Source: a virus. From it: DNA of 35,380 bases. The position numbers were made by a program, and so were the translations under genes. This document shows positions 7,306-14,110 of this stretch, piece by piece (within the stretch, counting starts at the first letter, position 1; each line of letters begins with the position of its first letter). The notes beneath the pieces are model-generated. The model was given only the letters and a program-made list of their open reading frames with translations. It did not search any database and was not told the origin of the DNA. The stretch covers positions 1 through 35,380 of the IMG/VR virus record IMGVR_UViG_3300050015_000940; one strand, 5' to 3'.

Positions 7306-8250
7306 ATGAAAGAATTTAGTAAAACGGAAGCTGATCTTTTCATTTGTGAAGAGTGTAATTCGCTTTTTGCTAGTAAAAGAGGATTAGCTATGCATATTAA
7401 AAATCAGCATAATTCCAAATTATATTATGATAAATGGATTATGGATTTTAATGAAGATAAATGTAAAATTTGCAAAAATCAAACAGAATTTATCTCAATT
7501 CAAAAAGGATATAAAAAATGTTGTTCAAAAATTTGTTCTAATAAATATACCCATTTAAAAACGGAGGAATCTTTTATAAAGAAATATAGTAAACATCCAA
7601 AACAAACAGATGAAATAAAAAATAAATGTATAGAAAATCATTTAAAAGAATATGGGGTTAAAAATCCCTATCAAAGAAAAGAAATTAAAGACAAAATAAA
7701 ACAGACAAAATTTAAAAAGCACGGGGATGAAAATTATACAAATCGAAAAAAAGCAAAAGAAACTTGCATAAAATTATATGGGGTAGAGAATCCTTTTCAA
7801 AATAAAGAAATATTTAGTAAATGTCAAAAAACTTCATTATTAAAATATGGGGTTGAATATGCGAATCAAAATATAAATATTTATAATAAAGGACTTAAAA
7901 CTCGATTTTTAATCCATAAATTTAAAGATACAAATCTATGGTATCAAGGAACTTATGAATTGGATTTTCTAAATAAATATTATGATAAATTTAGTGATAT
8001 TCAAAGAGGGCCGTCAATTCGATATATTTATAATGGAAAGAATAAAGTCTATCATCCCGATTTTTATATTTCATCTTTAAATTTGATTGTTGAAATAAAG
8101 AGTACTTGGATTTTGAATAAGGATATAGAAATAGAAGAAAAGAAAAAAGCCACTATTTCTAATGGCTTTAAATATCTTATGATACTAGATAAAAATTATC
8201 AGAATTTTTTATCCCTTGCCCAAACTAATTCCAATTGCGGTTGTTACTAA
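7306..8250 (+). CDS. Zinc-finger PD-(D/E)XK homing endonuclease
   Basis: A 314-residue protein. Residues about 14-36 form a C2H2-like finger (CEECNSLF...MHIKNQH), followed by a four-Cys cluster (CKICKN...CCSKICSNKY). The middle carries tandem copies of a short basic motif: YGVKNPYQRKE, YGVENPFQNKE and YGVEYANQN. The C-terminal nuclease domain has YQGTYELDFL, then YHPDFYI...LIVEIKS, which is the PD-x(n)-E-x-K active site, and a lysine-rich helix. The gene at 9457 has the same order, and the gene cut by the left edge shares the YELDFL block. It is plus-strand and ends inside the last codons of the minus-strand gene at 8209 (42-base convergent overlap). Zinc and nuclease assignments are from motifs. 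Confidence 0.85.
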   Translation: MKEFSKTEADLFICEECNSLFASKRGLAMHIKNQHNSKLYYDKWIMDFNEDKCKICKNQTEFISIQKGYKKCCSKICSNKYTHLKTEESFIKKYSKHPKQTDEIKNKCIENHLKEYGVKNPYQRKEIKDKIKQTKFKKHGDENYTNRKKAKETCIKLYGVENPFQNKEIFSKCQKTSLLKYGVEYANQNINIYNKGLKTRFLIHKFKDTNLWYQGTYELDFLNKYYDKFSDIQRGPSIRYIYNGKNKVYHPDFYISSLNLIVEIKSTWILNKDIEIEEKKKATISNGFKYLMILDKNYQNFLSLAQTNSNCGCY

Positions 8251-8802
8251 ACGAGAAGTTAAGAGTTTCCCAAGGTTACCATTTTCCTCGATGCCCAATG
8301 CTCTACAAATAGCTCTACCAATTGCTGGACCTGCTAATGCTCCAACTGCTCCACCTGCTAATGCTCCTAAGAATCCTTCATCAACTTCTTCTTTATTATT
8401 TAATTTTTCTAAAAGAATTGCATAAGCTTTTTCTGCTTCTTGTAATTGTTCAGGAGATGTTCCCATTACTTCAGCTGCTTCAAAGATTTTTGAAGACTGA
8501 GCATATTTAATATCATAATAAGTCGGAAGTTTTTCTTCTTCTTTAACGGATTCAGCATTATCAAAACGGGATCCATCAGCTAAGCGAGCTTGAGCTAAAG
8601 TTTCATTTGTATGGGGTTCTTCTTTACCAGACCATTCAAGATCAGTATATTTCTGAAGAATAATTGGGTTGTGCTCAATATAGTTTTCAAAGATATATTT
8701 GGCTGGCATGTGAATAGAAATATTCTTCTGAGATAATTCAAAAGGCTTAGTTTCTACAAATTCCCATACTTTTCTTGCATTGAATTCAAATCCTGTTTTC
8801 AT
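8209..8802 (-). CDS. Hypothetical protein with glycine-zipper hydrophobic C-terminus
   Basis: Unrecognised 197-residue protein. Residues 1-130 are soluble-looking (FELSQKNISIHMPAKYIF, EKAYAILLEKLNNKEEVDEG). Residues about 143-163 (FLGALAGGAVGALAGPAIG) form a small-residue hydrophobic helix of glycine-zipper type. A second hydrophobic run (LLTSRLVTTAIGISLG) ends the protein. Such a pair of helices could insert in a membrane or pack in a virion structure. Holin function is possible but the long soluble N-terminus is unusual for a holin. A TATATAAA element lies 15 bases upstream of its start. Confidence 0.65.
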   Translation of the reverse strand: MKTGFEFNARKVWEFVETKPFELSQKNISIHMPAKYIFENYIEHNPIILQKYTDLEWSGKEEPHTNETLAQARLADGSRFDNAESVKEEEKLPTYYDIKYAQSSKIFEAAEVMGTSPEQLQEAEKAYAILLEKLNNKEEVDEGFLGALAGGAVGALAGPAIGRAICRALGIEENGNLGKLLTSRLVTTAIGISLGKG

Positions 8803-8816
8803 AATTTAAACGTTTA

Positions 8817-8827
8817 TTTATATATTA
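8817..8827 (-). promoter_or_regulatory. Late-promoter-like element (TAATATATAAA)
   Basis: Minus-strand TAATATATAAATAAA lies 15 bases upstream of the ATG at 8802 and downstream of the stop at 8825. It matches the T4 late box TATAAATA (ATATAAATA present). Support is pattern only, in AT-rich DNA. Confidence 0.35.
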
Positions 8828-9424
8828 TCCTAAAGTTCCAAGAGGAGTTGAGTTTGGAAATCCTACAATTGGGGATCCACCCCCATCATTTTTCTTAATG
8901 GTAAATCTATTGTATCTAAGATTTAGCTGGAATGTATTAAATTCTGCAGCTGTCTGAGCATAAGTTATTTGGAACTGGGATAATCTGGTTGGAATAATCT
9001 TTTCAAAGGTAAATGCTACTAATTCAAATCCGTGGTGATCCAGGAATGAAACATACATTGGTGGCCAAAAAGGAACTGTTTGTTGATAATTAATAAACTG
9101 TTCTATTTGTTCAAAAAATATCCAATATGAAATAAATCCTTCGGATAGTTTAAAAGTTACAGTTAAATTTTTATCAAAAATAGGTTCAAGTTCTTTTCCC
9201 CCTCTCCAAGCAATTTTGAATTGTTGCTGAGTTTGTTCAACAATTGGTAAAGATACTTCTGGAAAATCCATACTCTGAACACACGCATTCATAAAGTCTT
9301 CGAGAGTTTCGTAAGGGGTTTTCAATCTTCTCACAATTGGAGCCCATCTTGCATGAATTTCTGGATAAAAAAAATTCTGAGGAAATGAAACAACGAATTG
9401 ATTGTTCAAACTATTTAAAATCAT
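8825..9424 (-). CDS. Tail-tube-like structural protein (possible tube initiator/terminator or baseplate protein)
   Basis: A 199-residue protein with the look of the contractile-tail tube family. It has an N-terminal strand (NQFVVSFPQNFFYPEI), a helix (TLEDFMNACVQSMDFPEVSL) and alternating beta-strands (KNLTVTFKLSEGFISYWIFF, MYVSFLDHHGFELVAFTFE). It closes with FNTFQLNLRYNRFTI, the strand order expected of a tube protomer with the attached helix. It is not the main tube gene, which is at 28792. Contractile phages use extra tube-fold proteins such as gp54 or gp3 of T4 at the ends of the tube. Upstream, 9425-9456 is a short AT-rich divergent spacer shared with the endonuclease at 9457. Fold inference is from pattern only. 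Confidence 0.55.
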   Translation of the reverse strand: MILNSLNNQFVVSFPQNFFYPEIHARWAPIVRRLKTPYETLEDFMNACVQSMDFPEVSLPIVEQTQQQFKIAWRGGKELEPIFDKNLTVTFKLSEGFISYWIFFEQIEQFINYQQTVPFWPPMYVSFLDHHGFELVAFTFEKIIPTRLSQFQITYAQTAAEFNTFQLNLRYNRFTIKKNDGGGSPIVGFPNSTPLGTLG

Positions 9425-9456
9425 TATGAATATATAATTTAAATATATATCTTCTT

Positions 9457-10392
9457 ATGAAAAAAGAGACTTATAAATGTATGATATGCAATAAACCATA
9501 TTCTACTTTATCCCATTTATCTAGACATGTCAGCCAATTTCATGAAAATAAAAAACTTTATTATGATACTTATATGAAAAAGGAAGGAGAAGGTTTCTGT
9601 GCTGAATGTGGTTTACCAACTTTATATACTGATAGTTGGCAGCATGGGTATCTTAAATACTGTTCAAAAAAATGTAAAAAAATAGGAGTAGCTAAAAGTC
9701 TAGAAAAATCATCTCTAGAAATATATGGGGAAACAAATCCTAACAAAACTAAAAAAGTCAGAAATCGAATTAAAAAGACTAATAAAAAAAGATATGGCAA
9801 TTCATGTCCTATGCAAAATTCCCAAATTCAACAGAATATTAGAGAAAAAAATCTTAAAAATTTAGGAGTTGAATTACCATTTCAATCTCAAAAAATTCAG
9901 AAAAAAGGAGCAAAAACAAGAAAAGAATTATATGGTTTCGAATATACATATCAATCTTCAGAACTTTATGATAAGTGTAAATCGACTATGATAAAAAGAT
10001 ATGACGTTGAATACCCTTCGCAATCAGAGATATTATTTAATAAAGGACAAAAATCTGCTTTAATTTTAAAGAAATATAAGAATTCCGGAATTTATTATCA
10101 GGGAAGTTATGAATTGGATTTTCTTGAAAAATATGATCCCCAGTTTGATATTCAAAGAGCTTCTTTTATAAAATATAGTTTTGAAAAAATCCAAAAAATT
10201 TATTATCCTGATTTTTTAATCCCTTCTCTTAATTTAATTGTGGAAATAAAAAATCAGTATTTAGTAAAACGAGATAGGGATAAAATAGAAGCAAAAAAAA
10301 GAGCAACCATTAGCATGGGTTTTAATTTTATCATGATTATAAATAAAAATTATGAGGAATTTGAAAAACTTATTTCTCAAGTTGTTCTATAA
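9457..10392 (+). CDS. Zinc-finger PD-(D/E)XK homing endonuclease (paralogue of 7306)
   Basis: A 311-residue paralogue of the gene at 7306 with the same architecture. It has a C2H2-like finger at about 8-30 (CMICNKPYSTLSHLSRHVSQFH), a Cys cluster (CAECG...YCSKKCKK) and repeats of a basic motif (YGETNPNKTKK, YGNSCPMQNSQ, LGVELPFQSQ, YDVEYPSQSE). The nuclease domain follows: YQGSYELDFLEKYD, FDIQRASFIKY, YYPDFLIPS and LIVEIKN. Acids D and E with the Lys of EIK form the expected active site. It is inserted between a structural gene on the minus strand and a short plus-strand operon starting 10416. The two paralogues differ in most positions outside the motifs, so the duplication is not recent. Confidence 0.85.
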   Translation: MKKETYKCMICNKPYSTLSHLSRHVSQFHENKKLYYDTYMKKEGEGFCAECGLPTLYTDSWQHGYLKYCSKKCKKIGVAKSLEKSSLEIYGETNPNKTKKVRNRIKKTNKKRYGNSCPMQNSQIQQNIREKNLKNLGVELPFQSQKIQKKGAKTRKELYGFEYTYQSSELYDKCKSTMIKRYDVEYPSQSEILFNKGQKSALILKKYKNSGIYYQGSYELDFLEKYDPQFDIQRASFIKYSFEKIQKIYYPDFLIPSLNLIVEIKNQYLVKRDRDKIEAKKRATISMGFNFIMIINKNYEEFEKLISQVVL

Positions 10393-10415
10393 AGATAAAA
10401 TCTAATTTATTTAAT

Positions 10416-10673
10416 ATGGAAACAAAAGTTGTATGCAAGTGTATGTCTAAAAAAGAAAGTGCTAATACTTATCAAGGAGATGTTAAAGTACATCCAAAAG
10501 CATTTGTTATTGAACTCCAAGTTCCCTATGATCCCACATCGATTTATTATGCTATGTCAGGAGGAACTAATCTTTTTTTAAATACAATTAATCAGGATGC
10601 TGCTGAAATGTTTCAGATTGGAAAAGACTATAATATTCTAATCAGCCCCTCCGAACCTAATCAATCCCTTTAA
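10416..10673 (+). CDS. Small hypothetical protein
   Basis: Unrecognised 85-residue protein. The sequence is mostly beta-like (DVKVHPKAFVIELQVPYDP, FQIGKDYNILISPSEP) with a central FLNTINQDAAEMF helix, suggesting one compact domain. CKCMSKKE at the N-terminus has two cysteines but no full metal site. It starts 23 bases after the endonuclease stop and is followed after 27 bases by the gene at 10701, probably in one transcript ending at the terminator at 11391. Confidence 0.6.
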   Translation: METKVVCKCMSKKESANTYQGDVKVHPKAFVIELQVPYDPTSIYYAMSGGTNLFLNTINQDAAEMFQIGKDYNILISPSEPNQSL

Positions 10674-10700
10674 ATAACGCGAATAAAAATAAAATAAATT

Positions 10701-11369
10701 ATGGCAGAACTTGAAATTACAAATAAAGAAGATCTTGAAAGAGAATTAGCTAAGGCTATTGGTGAGGGAAAAAATAAACCTTCTCAAGAAGAAGTTGATG
10801 CAGCTGGAAAAGAATTGGAAGAAGCTTCTAAAGCTTTCCCTCTTACCATGTGGGCTATCGGAGAACCTAAAGATGCAAGATTATATTGCGACTATTTAAA
10901 TCATTATGTTCGCAATAGATTATTCTGGACAAAGAATGGTTGGATGGGAGTTGTTAAACTTGTTGAGGAACTTCAGGCCGCTTCAAATCTTCTCAATGGA
11001 AAGAATTCTTTGGAAGTTGGATACCAAGCATTGGAATTCATTTATTACTCTTTAATGAATCCAGGCGGAATTGGTCTTCAATCAGCTTTGGACTTTGAAT
11101 CTGAAGGAGAAAACTTTATTCCAGTTATGGAAGCTGTTGGAACAAAACTTAATGAAGCTCGCAATGAACTTAAAAGAATCCAGTTCCTACAAGATAAGTA
11201 TACCGCAATGCAACAAGGATTCTATCTTGAAATAGAACCAGCTAAAGCTCCTGAAGAACTTACTCTTCCTGAAATGGAATTAGATCTTACAAAAAATGAA
11301 GAAGCAAAAGAGACCCCTACCCTGTCACCAGAACTAGTAGCTCAGCTTGATTCACCAGCTCAAGACTAG
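10701..11369 (+). CDS. Hypothetical phage protein
   Basis: Unrecognised 222-residue, mainly helical protein with acidic ends. The N-terminus (KEDLERELAKAIGEGKN, SQEEVDAAGKELEEASKAF) and C-terminus (ELTLPEMELDLTKNEEAKE) are charged. The middle is aromatic and better folded (LYCDYLNHYVRNRLFWTKNG, LEFIYYSLMNPGGIG). The leader is A-rich (GCGAATAAAAATAAAATAAATT). A strong terminator follows 21 bases after the stop. No function assigned. Confidence 0.65.
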   Translation: MAELEITNKEDLERELAKAIGEGKNKPSQEEVDAAGKELEEASKAFPLTMWAIGEPKDARLYCDYLNHYVRNRLFWTKNGWMGVVKLVEELQAASNLLNGKNSLEVGYQALEFIYYSLMNPGGIGLQSALDFESEGENFIPVMEAVGTKLNEARNELKRIQFLQDKYTAMQQGFYLEIEPAKAPEELTLPEMELDLTKNEEAKETPTLSPELVAQLDSPAQD

Positions 11370-11390
11370 GTATTTAACAAAAATTTAACG

Positions 11391-11418
11391 AAAGCTCTTA
11401 TTTTATAAGGGCTTTTTT
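11391..11418 (+). terminator. Rho-independent terminator
   Basis: AAAGCTCTTAT (11391-11401) pairs with ATAAGGGCTTT (11405-11415) through a TTT loop, with one G-U pair, and runs into TTTTTT. It closes the transcript of the genes at 10416 and 10701. Confidence 0.85.
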
Positions 11419-11420
11419 AT

Positions 11421-11430
11421 TTACATTTAC
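11421..11430 (+). promoter_or_regulatory. Promoter-like TTACATTTAC element
   Basis: TACATTTAC follows directly on the terminator and lies 34 bases upstream of the ATG at 11464. The same string stands upstream of the genes at 22187 and 22891. TACATTTA fits the Bacteroidota -7 box TAnnTTTG except for the last base. Confidence 0.4.
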
Positions 11431-11463
11431 GCCGTATATTAATTTTAACTAATCTATATCGAT

Positions 11464-12336
11464 ATGAAAAAATTTGCAAGTATCTTGCTATTAATGGTTT
11501 TAAGCCTTTCTCTGTTCAGTCAGACGAAAACCGGTACGCTTAAAATCTTCTCAGAGCTGACCGGAATTACTGTTTATGTTGATGAAAGCAAACAGGTAAC
11601 TGAAGCAACAACCTTTGTATTGCCTATCGGAACTCATTATCTTAAAGTACTTGCCGATAAAGCTACTGTATATGGCGACTTAGTTGATATTAAAGAAAAC
11701 ACCGTCACGACCGTACTTATAAAGAATACAGGTCAGGTTCAAGAAAAAGTAATGGAAGCTAAAACTCAGGAACGACAGGATTATCAAAATTCCAAAATTG
11801 ATGTACTTTTAACTTCTAATGCCATCAGTACAACTACTGGAAAAAGTTCCTATTATCCTGGATTTTATGGTTATTATGGTTATCAGAAATCCAACACTGT
11901 AACAACTAATGTATCCGATTTTAAAATTATCGAAGGCGGAGTAAAAGAAATTAGTGATGTTGATCTTGCAACAATAGCTGGCAACCAATCGATATTAGAT
12001 GCTAATGCAAGAGTTAATATGCAGCAAAGAAAACAAGCAAATGTGGGAATGGCCATATTTTTGCCAAGTTTTATTATCGGTTCTGTAGTATTTGCGGATA
12101 TGGTTGTTAAAAAACCTTTCTTACATAAAGTCGGAACCACCGCATCCACCGGTGAATGTGCTGTAATGGCAGTAAGTCTTACCGGATTTATAATTGGATA
12201 TGCAGTTGTAATGGGTTCGGATAAACATCATCCAGCACATTATTATACTCCCGATGTTGCTAATGCAGATGCTCAAAAGGTTAATAAAGTTTTAAAACAG
12301 AAACTTGGCCTTCCTGAAAGTTACGATATAAAATAA
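11464..12336 (+). CDS. Exported PEGA-like protein with two C-terminal membrane segments
   Basis: A 290-residue protein with a clear signal peptide (MKKFASILLLMVLSLSLFSQ, cut expected near residue 20). Residues 24-70 read like a PEGA domain: GTLKIFSELTGITVYVDE, then LPIGTHYLKVLADK. PEGA domains are small beta-sandwiches common in bacterial envelope proteins. A Tyr/Gly-rich stretch follows (YYPGFYGYYGYQ). Two hydrophobic helices lie near the C-terminus (MAIFLPSFIIGSVVFADMVV and MAVSLTGFIIGYAVVMG). The gene has its own promoter-like element and terminator, as expected for an independently expressed 'moron' that alters the host envelope. Superinfection exclusion is a reasonable but unproven role. 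Confidence 0.7.
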   Translation: MKKFASILLLMVLSLSLFSQTKTGTLKIFSELTGITVYVDESKQVTEATTFVLPIGTHYLKVLADKATVYGDLVDIKENTVTTVLIKNTGQVQEKVMEAKTQERQDYQNSKIDVLLTSNAISTTTGKSSYYPGFYGYYGYQKSNTVTTNVSDFKIIEGGVKEISDVDLATIAGNQSILDANARVNMQQRKQANVGMAIFLPSFIIGSVVFADMVVKKPFLHKVGTTASTGECAVMAVSLTGFIIGYAVVMGSDKHHPAHYYTPDVANADAQKVNKVLKQKLGLPESYDIK

Positions 12337-12348
12337 AGTAATAAATTT

Positions 12349-12378
12349 AAAGGATTCTAGAAAACTAGGATCTTTTTT
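12349..12378 (+). terminator. Rho-independent terminator, copy 1 of a repeated cassette
   Basis: AAAGGATTCTAG (12349-12360) pairs with CTAGGATCTTTT (12365-12376) over an AAAA loop, with two G-U pairs, followed by T's. The same loop and right arm recur at 13425-13455. Confidence 0.85.
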
Positions 12379-12429
12379 GTTGTATAATGCACAAGTTATA
12401 TGTACACAGATAAATAAAAACAAGCAAAA
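12377..12429 (+). promoter_or_regulatory. Promoter-like leader, copy 1 (TTGTTGTATAA ... AGATAAATAAAA)
   Basis: After the terminator comes TTGTTGTATAATGCACAA, then TATATGTACAC, then AGATAAATAAAA, just before the lipoprotein ATG. The leader before 13518 has the same order of blocks. The repeat suggests a shared promoter and an A-rich translation start region. The exact -10 box is uncertain. Confidence 0.4.
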
Positions 12430-13404
12430 ATGAAAAAAATTCTTTTATTTTTATTCGCAGTAGTTATGTTGGTAGGACTAACTAATTGCAAAAAAGAGTA
12501 CCTTGGGGATTCAACGAAATACGTTAAATCTATTAATGGTACATTCCTTTCAAAAGATGTCAATGTAAGTACATCTAAATCTCTTGGACCTTTTGAAGCC
12601 CCCGCTGCTTCTACACGTAATTGGATTATGTATGCTATTAATTCTCCATTTTATGGTAATCAGCCATTTGCTCTCGTAAAAGGTTTGGAATTTCTTAATG
12701 GTTCTGCTGCCAATATTTGGTGGAGTACACCAGGTAATAATCCTATTGTATTTGGAGCTAATCAGGCAGTTTATTCTAACCTAACTCCAGCTGAACCGGT
12801 AAGATTGGTTATGGAAACAAAAGATAGTGATGGCAAAATAAATTATCTTGGTGTTCTTGATTTTAATCCTATTCAAGCTCATTTTCCTTTAACCGTTACT
12901 GGTAAAAGATTAGGAGATTTCTTTACAATTAATACAGAAGCTTTAACAAAACTTCCTGGTGCAAATCTTACAATCACTGTTAAATTTAATTTGGCCCCTG
13001 TTAATGTTGCCGGAACTGAATTAGGTGTATTATCACCTGCATCTGGTCCAGCTTCAGAAGGTGTAATAGGAGATTTAGATTTTGCAGACATATTATATGG
13101 AACACCGGTATCCCAAACCGTAACAGTTCCCAATAATACAGGGGATCTTCCTCTTTATTTTGGTACCGATAAAAAAGTTTTTGGAGAAGTGGTTATAACT
13201 ATAACAGAAGCTCCTTCATCATCTTCTCCTGGTGTTAGTGGTAGTGTAATTACGCTTACCGTTCCTGCATCTGAATTTGGTTTACCCGGTAAAGGTTCAA
13301 AGTTAACATTGCACACAACGAAATTAGGATGGTATGATAGCCAAACAATTACTTCTGCAGATGTTAATGTTACCATTCATCAAATAGATATTACCTTAAA
13401 TTAA
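12430..13404 (+). CDS. Phage-encoded lipoprotein of Bacteroidota type
   Basis: A 324-residue protein with a lipoprotein signal: MKKILLFLFAVVMLVGLTNC, with lipidated Cys20 after an LTN lipobox, followed by KKEY. In Bacteroidota a Lys plus acidic residues just after the Cys help export lipoproteins to the cell surface; KKE fits only partly. The rest is beta-rich with many Ser, Thr, Gly and Pro residues (PLGPFE-like loops, PSSSSPGVSGSVITLTVP). No enzymatic motif is visible. It is flanked on both sides by near-identical terminator/leader cassettes, so it is a self-contained expression unit. Receptor masking or superinfection exclusion is plausible but not shown. Confidence 0.75.
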   Translation: MKKILLFLFAVVMLVGLTNCKKEYLGDSTKYVKSINGTFLSKDVNVSTSKSLGPFEAPAASTRNWIMYAINSPFYGNQPFALVKGLEFLNGSAANIWWSTPGNNPIVFGANQAVYSNLTPAEPVRLVMETKDSDGKINYLGVLDFNPIQAHFPLTVTGKRLGDFFTINTEALTKLPGANLTITVKFNLAPVNVAGTELGVLSPASGPASEGVIGDLDFADILYGTPVSQTVTVPNNTGDLPLYFGTDKKVFGEVVITITEAPSSSSPGVSGSVITLTVPASEFGLPGKGSKLTLHTTKLGWYDSQTITSADVNVTIHQIDITLN

Positions 13405-13424
13405 ACAAAAAAGTTCACAATTTT

Positions 13425-13455
13425 AAGGGATCTTAGAAAACTAGGATCCCTTTTT
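13425..13455 (+). terminator. Rho-independent terminator, copy 2 of a repeated cassette
   Basis: AAGGGATCTTAG (13425-13436) pairs with CTAGGATCCCTT (13441-13452) over AAAA, with one G-U pair, followed by TTT. It is strong and ends the lipoprotein transcript. Confidence 0.87.
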
Positions 13456-13517
13456 GTTGTATAACACACGATGGGCTATATAAATGCACATAGATAAATA
13501 AAATAAAATTAATTTTT
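13454..13517 (+). promoter_or_regulatory. Promoter-like leader, copy 2 (TTGTTGTATAA ... AGATAAATAAAA)
   Basis: TTGTTGTATAACACACGATG, then CTATATAAATGCACAT, then AGATAAATAAAATAAAA precedes the ATG at 13518. TTGTTG and TATATA are 17 bases apart here, like a sigma-70 promoter, but the spacing differs in copy 1. Confidence 0.4.
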
Positions 13518-13886
13518 ATGGCAACAAAACCTACTACAACACCACAAAACTTTTTTGAAAAAAACATGAGATGGATAGCATTAGTTCTTTTAATCTTACT
13601 AATGTTTAAGTTCATACAGGGATGCAATCGTAACATGGGAACTACCATCAGAGAAAAACAAGCTACCCACATTATTGATTCATTAAATACCAAATATCAA
13701 AATTTGGAAAAAGAATCAACCGCAACAGTTGAAAGTTTAAAATTCGAACTAAAACTTCAAAGTAAATCTGCTGAGGAAGCTGATAAAAGAGCAAATGCTG
13801 TTCAATCGGTAGCGGAAAAAGTCAGAGCTAATACAACCGTTAATGTCCGAGGTGCTGAAAGAGATACCATAACCCGAAAAAAATGA
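13518..13886 (+). CDS. Single-pass membrane protein with coiled coil (spanin-like candidate)
   Basis: A 122-residue protein with one membrane helix at about residues 19-36 (WIALVLLILLMFKFIQG). A long heptad-rich coiled coil follows from about 50 to 105 (IIDSLNTKYQNLEKES, KLQSKSAEEADKRANAV). N-terminal anchor plus coiled coil is the plan of inner-membrane spanins (Rz) and of several phage envelope proteins. No outer-membrane spanin partner is embedded here. Its stop overlaps the next start (ATGA), and the next gene overlaps the one at 14107 in the same way, so all three are translationally coupled. Function not established. Confidence 0.65.
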   Translation: MATKPTTTPQNFFEKNMRWIALVLLILLMFKFIQGCNRNMGTTIREKQATHIIDSLNTKYQNLEKESTATVESLKFELKLQSKSAEEADKRANAVQSVAEKVRANTTVNVRGAERDTITRKK

Positions 13887-14110
13887 TATTTGTAAAAACT
13901 AAAAAACTCATCCACGGCAGAGCACCGATCGGCATATCCCGAATCGATGGTATGCCAATGTATAAATTTGAAAAATTTGAAGATCTTGTTAGGGAAGGAA
14001 TATCTTCTGAGGATTGTCAAATTATCACTGATACTAAAGGAAGCGTAGATTATGAAAGTATTCAACAAAAATTAAATATTGATAAAATAAAAAACATGAT
14101 AGAATTATGA
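13883..14110 (+). CDS. Small hypothetical protein in coupled operon
   Basis: Unrecognised 75-residue protein. It is short, with beta-like segments (MIFVKTKKLIHG, PMYKFEKFEDL) and a final helix (DKIKNMIEL). No membrane segment. It overlaps the preceding and following genes by 4 bases each (ATGA), which argues that it is real and made together with the two membrane proteins. Confidence 0.6.
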   Translation: MIFVKTKKLIHGRAPIGISRIDGMPMYKFEKFEDLVREGISSEDCQIITDTKGSVDYESIQQKLNIDKIKNMIEL

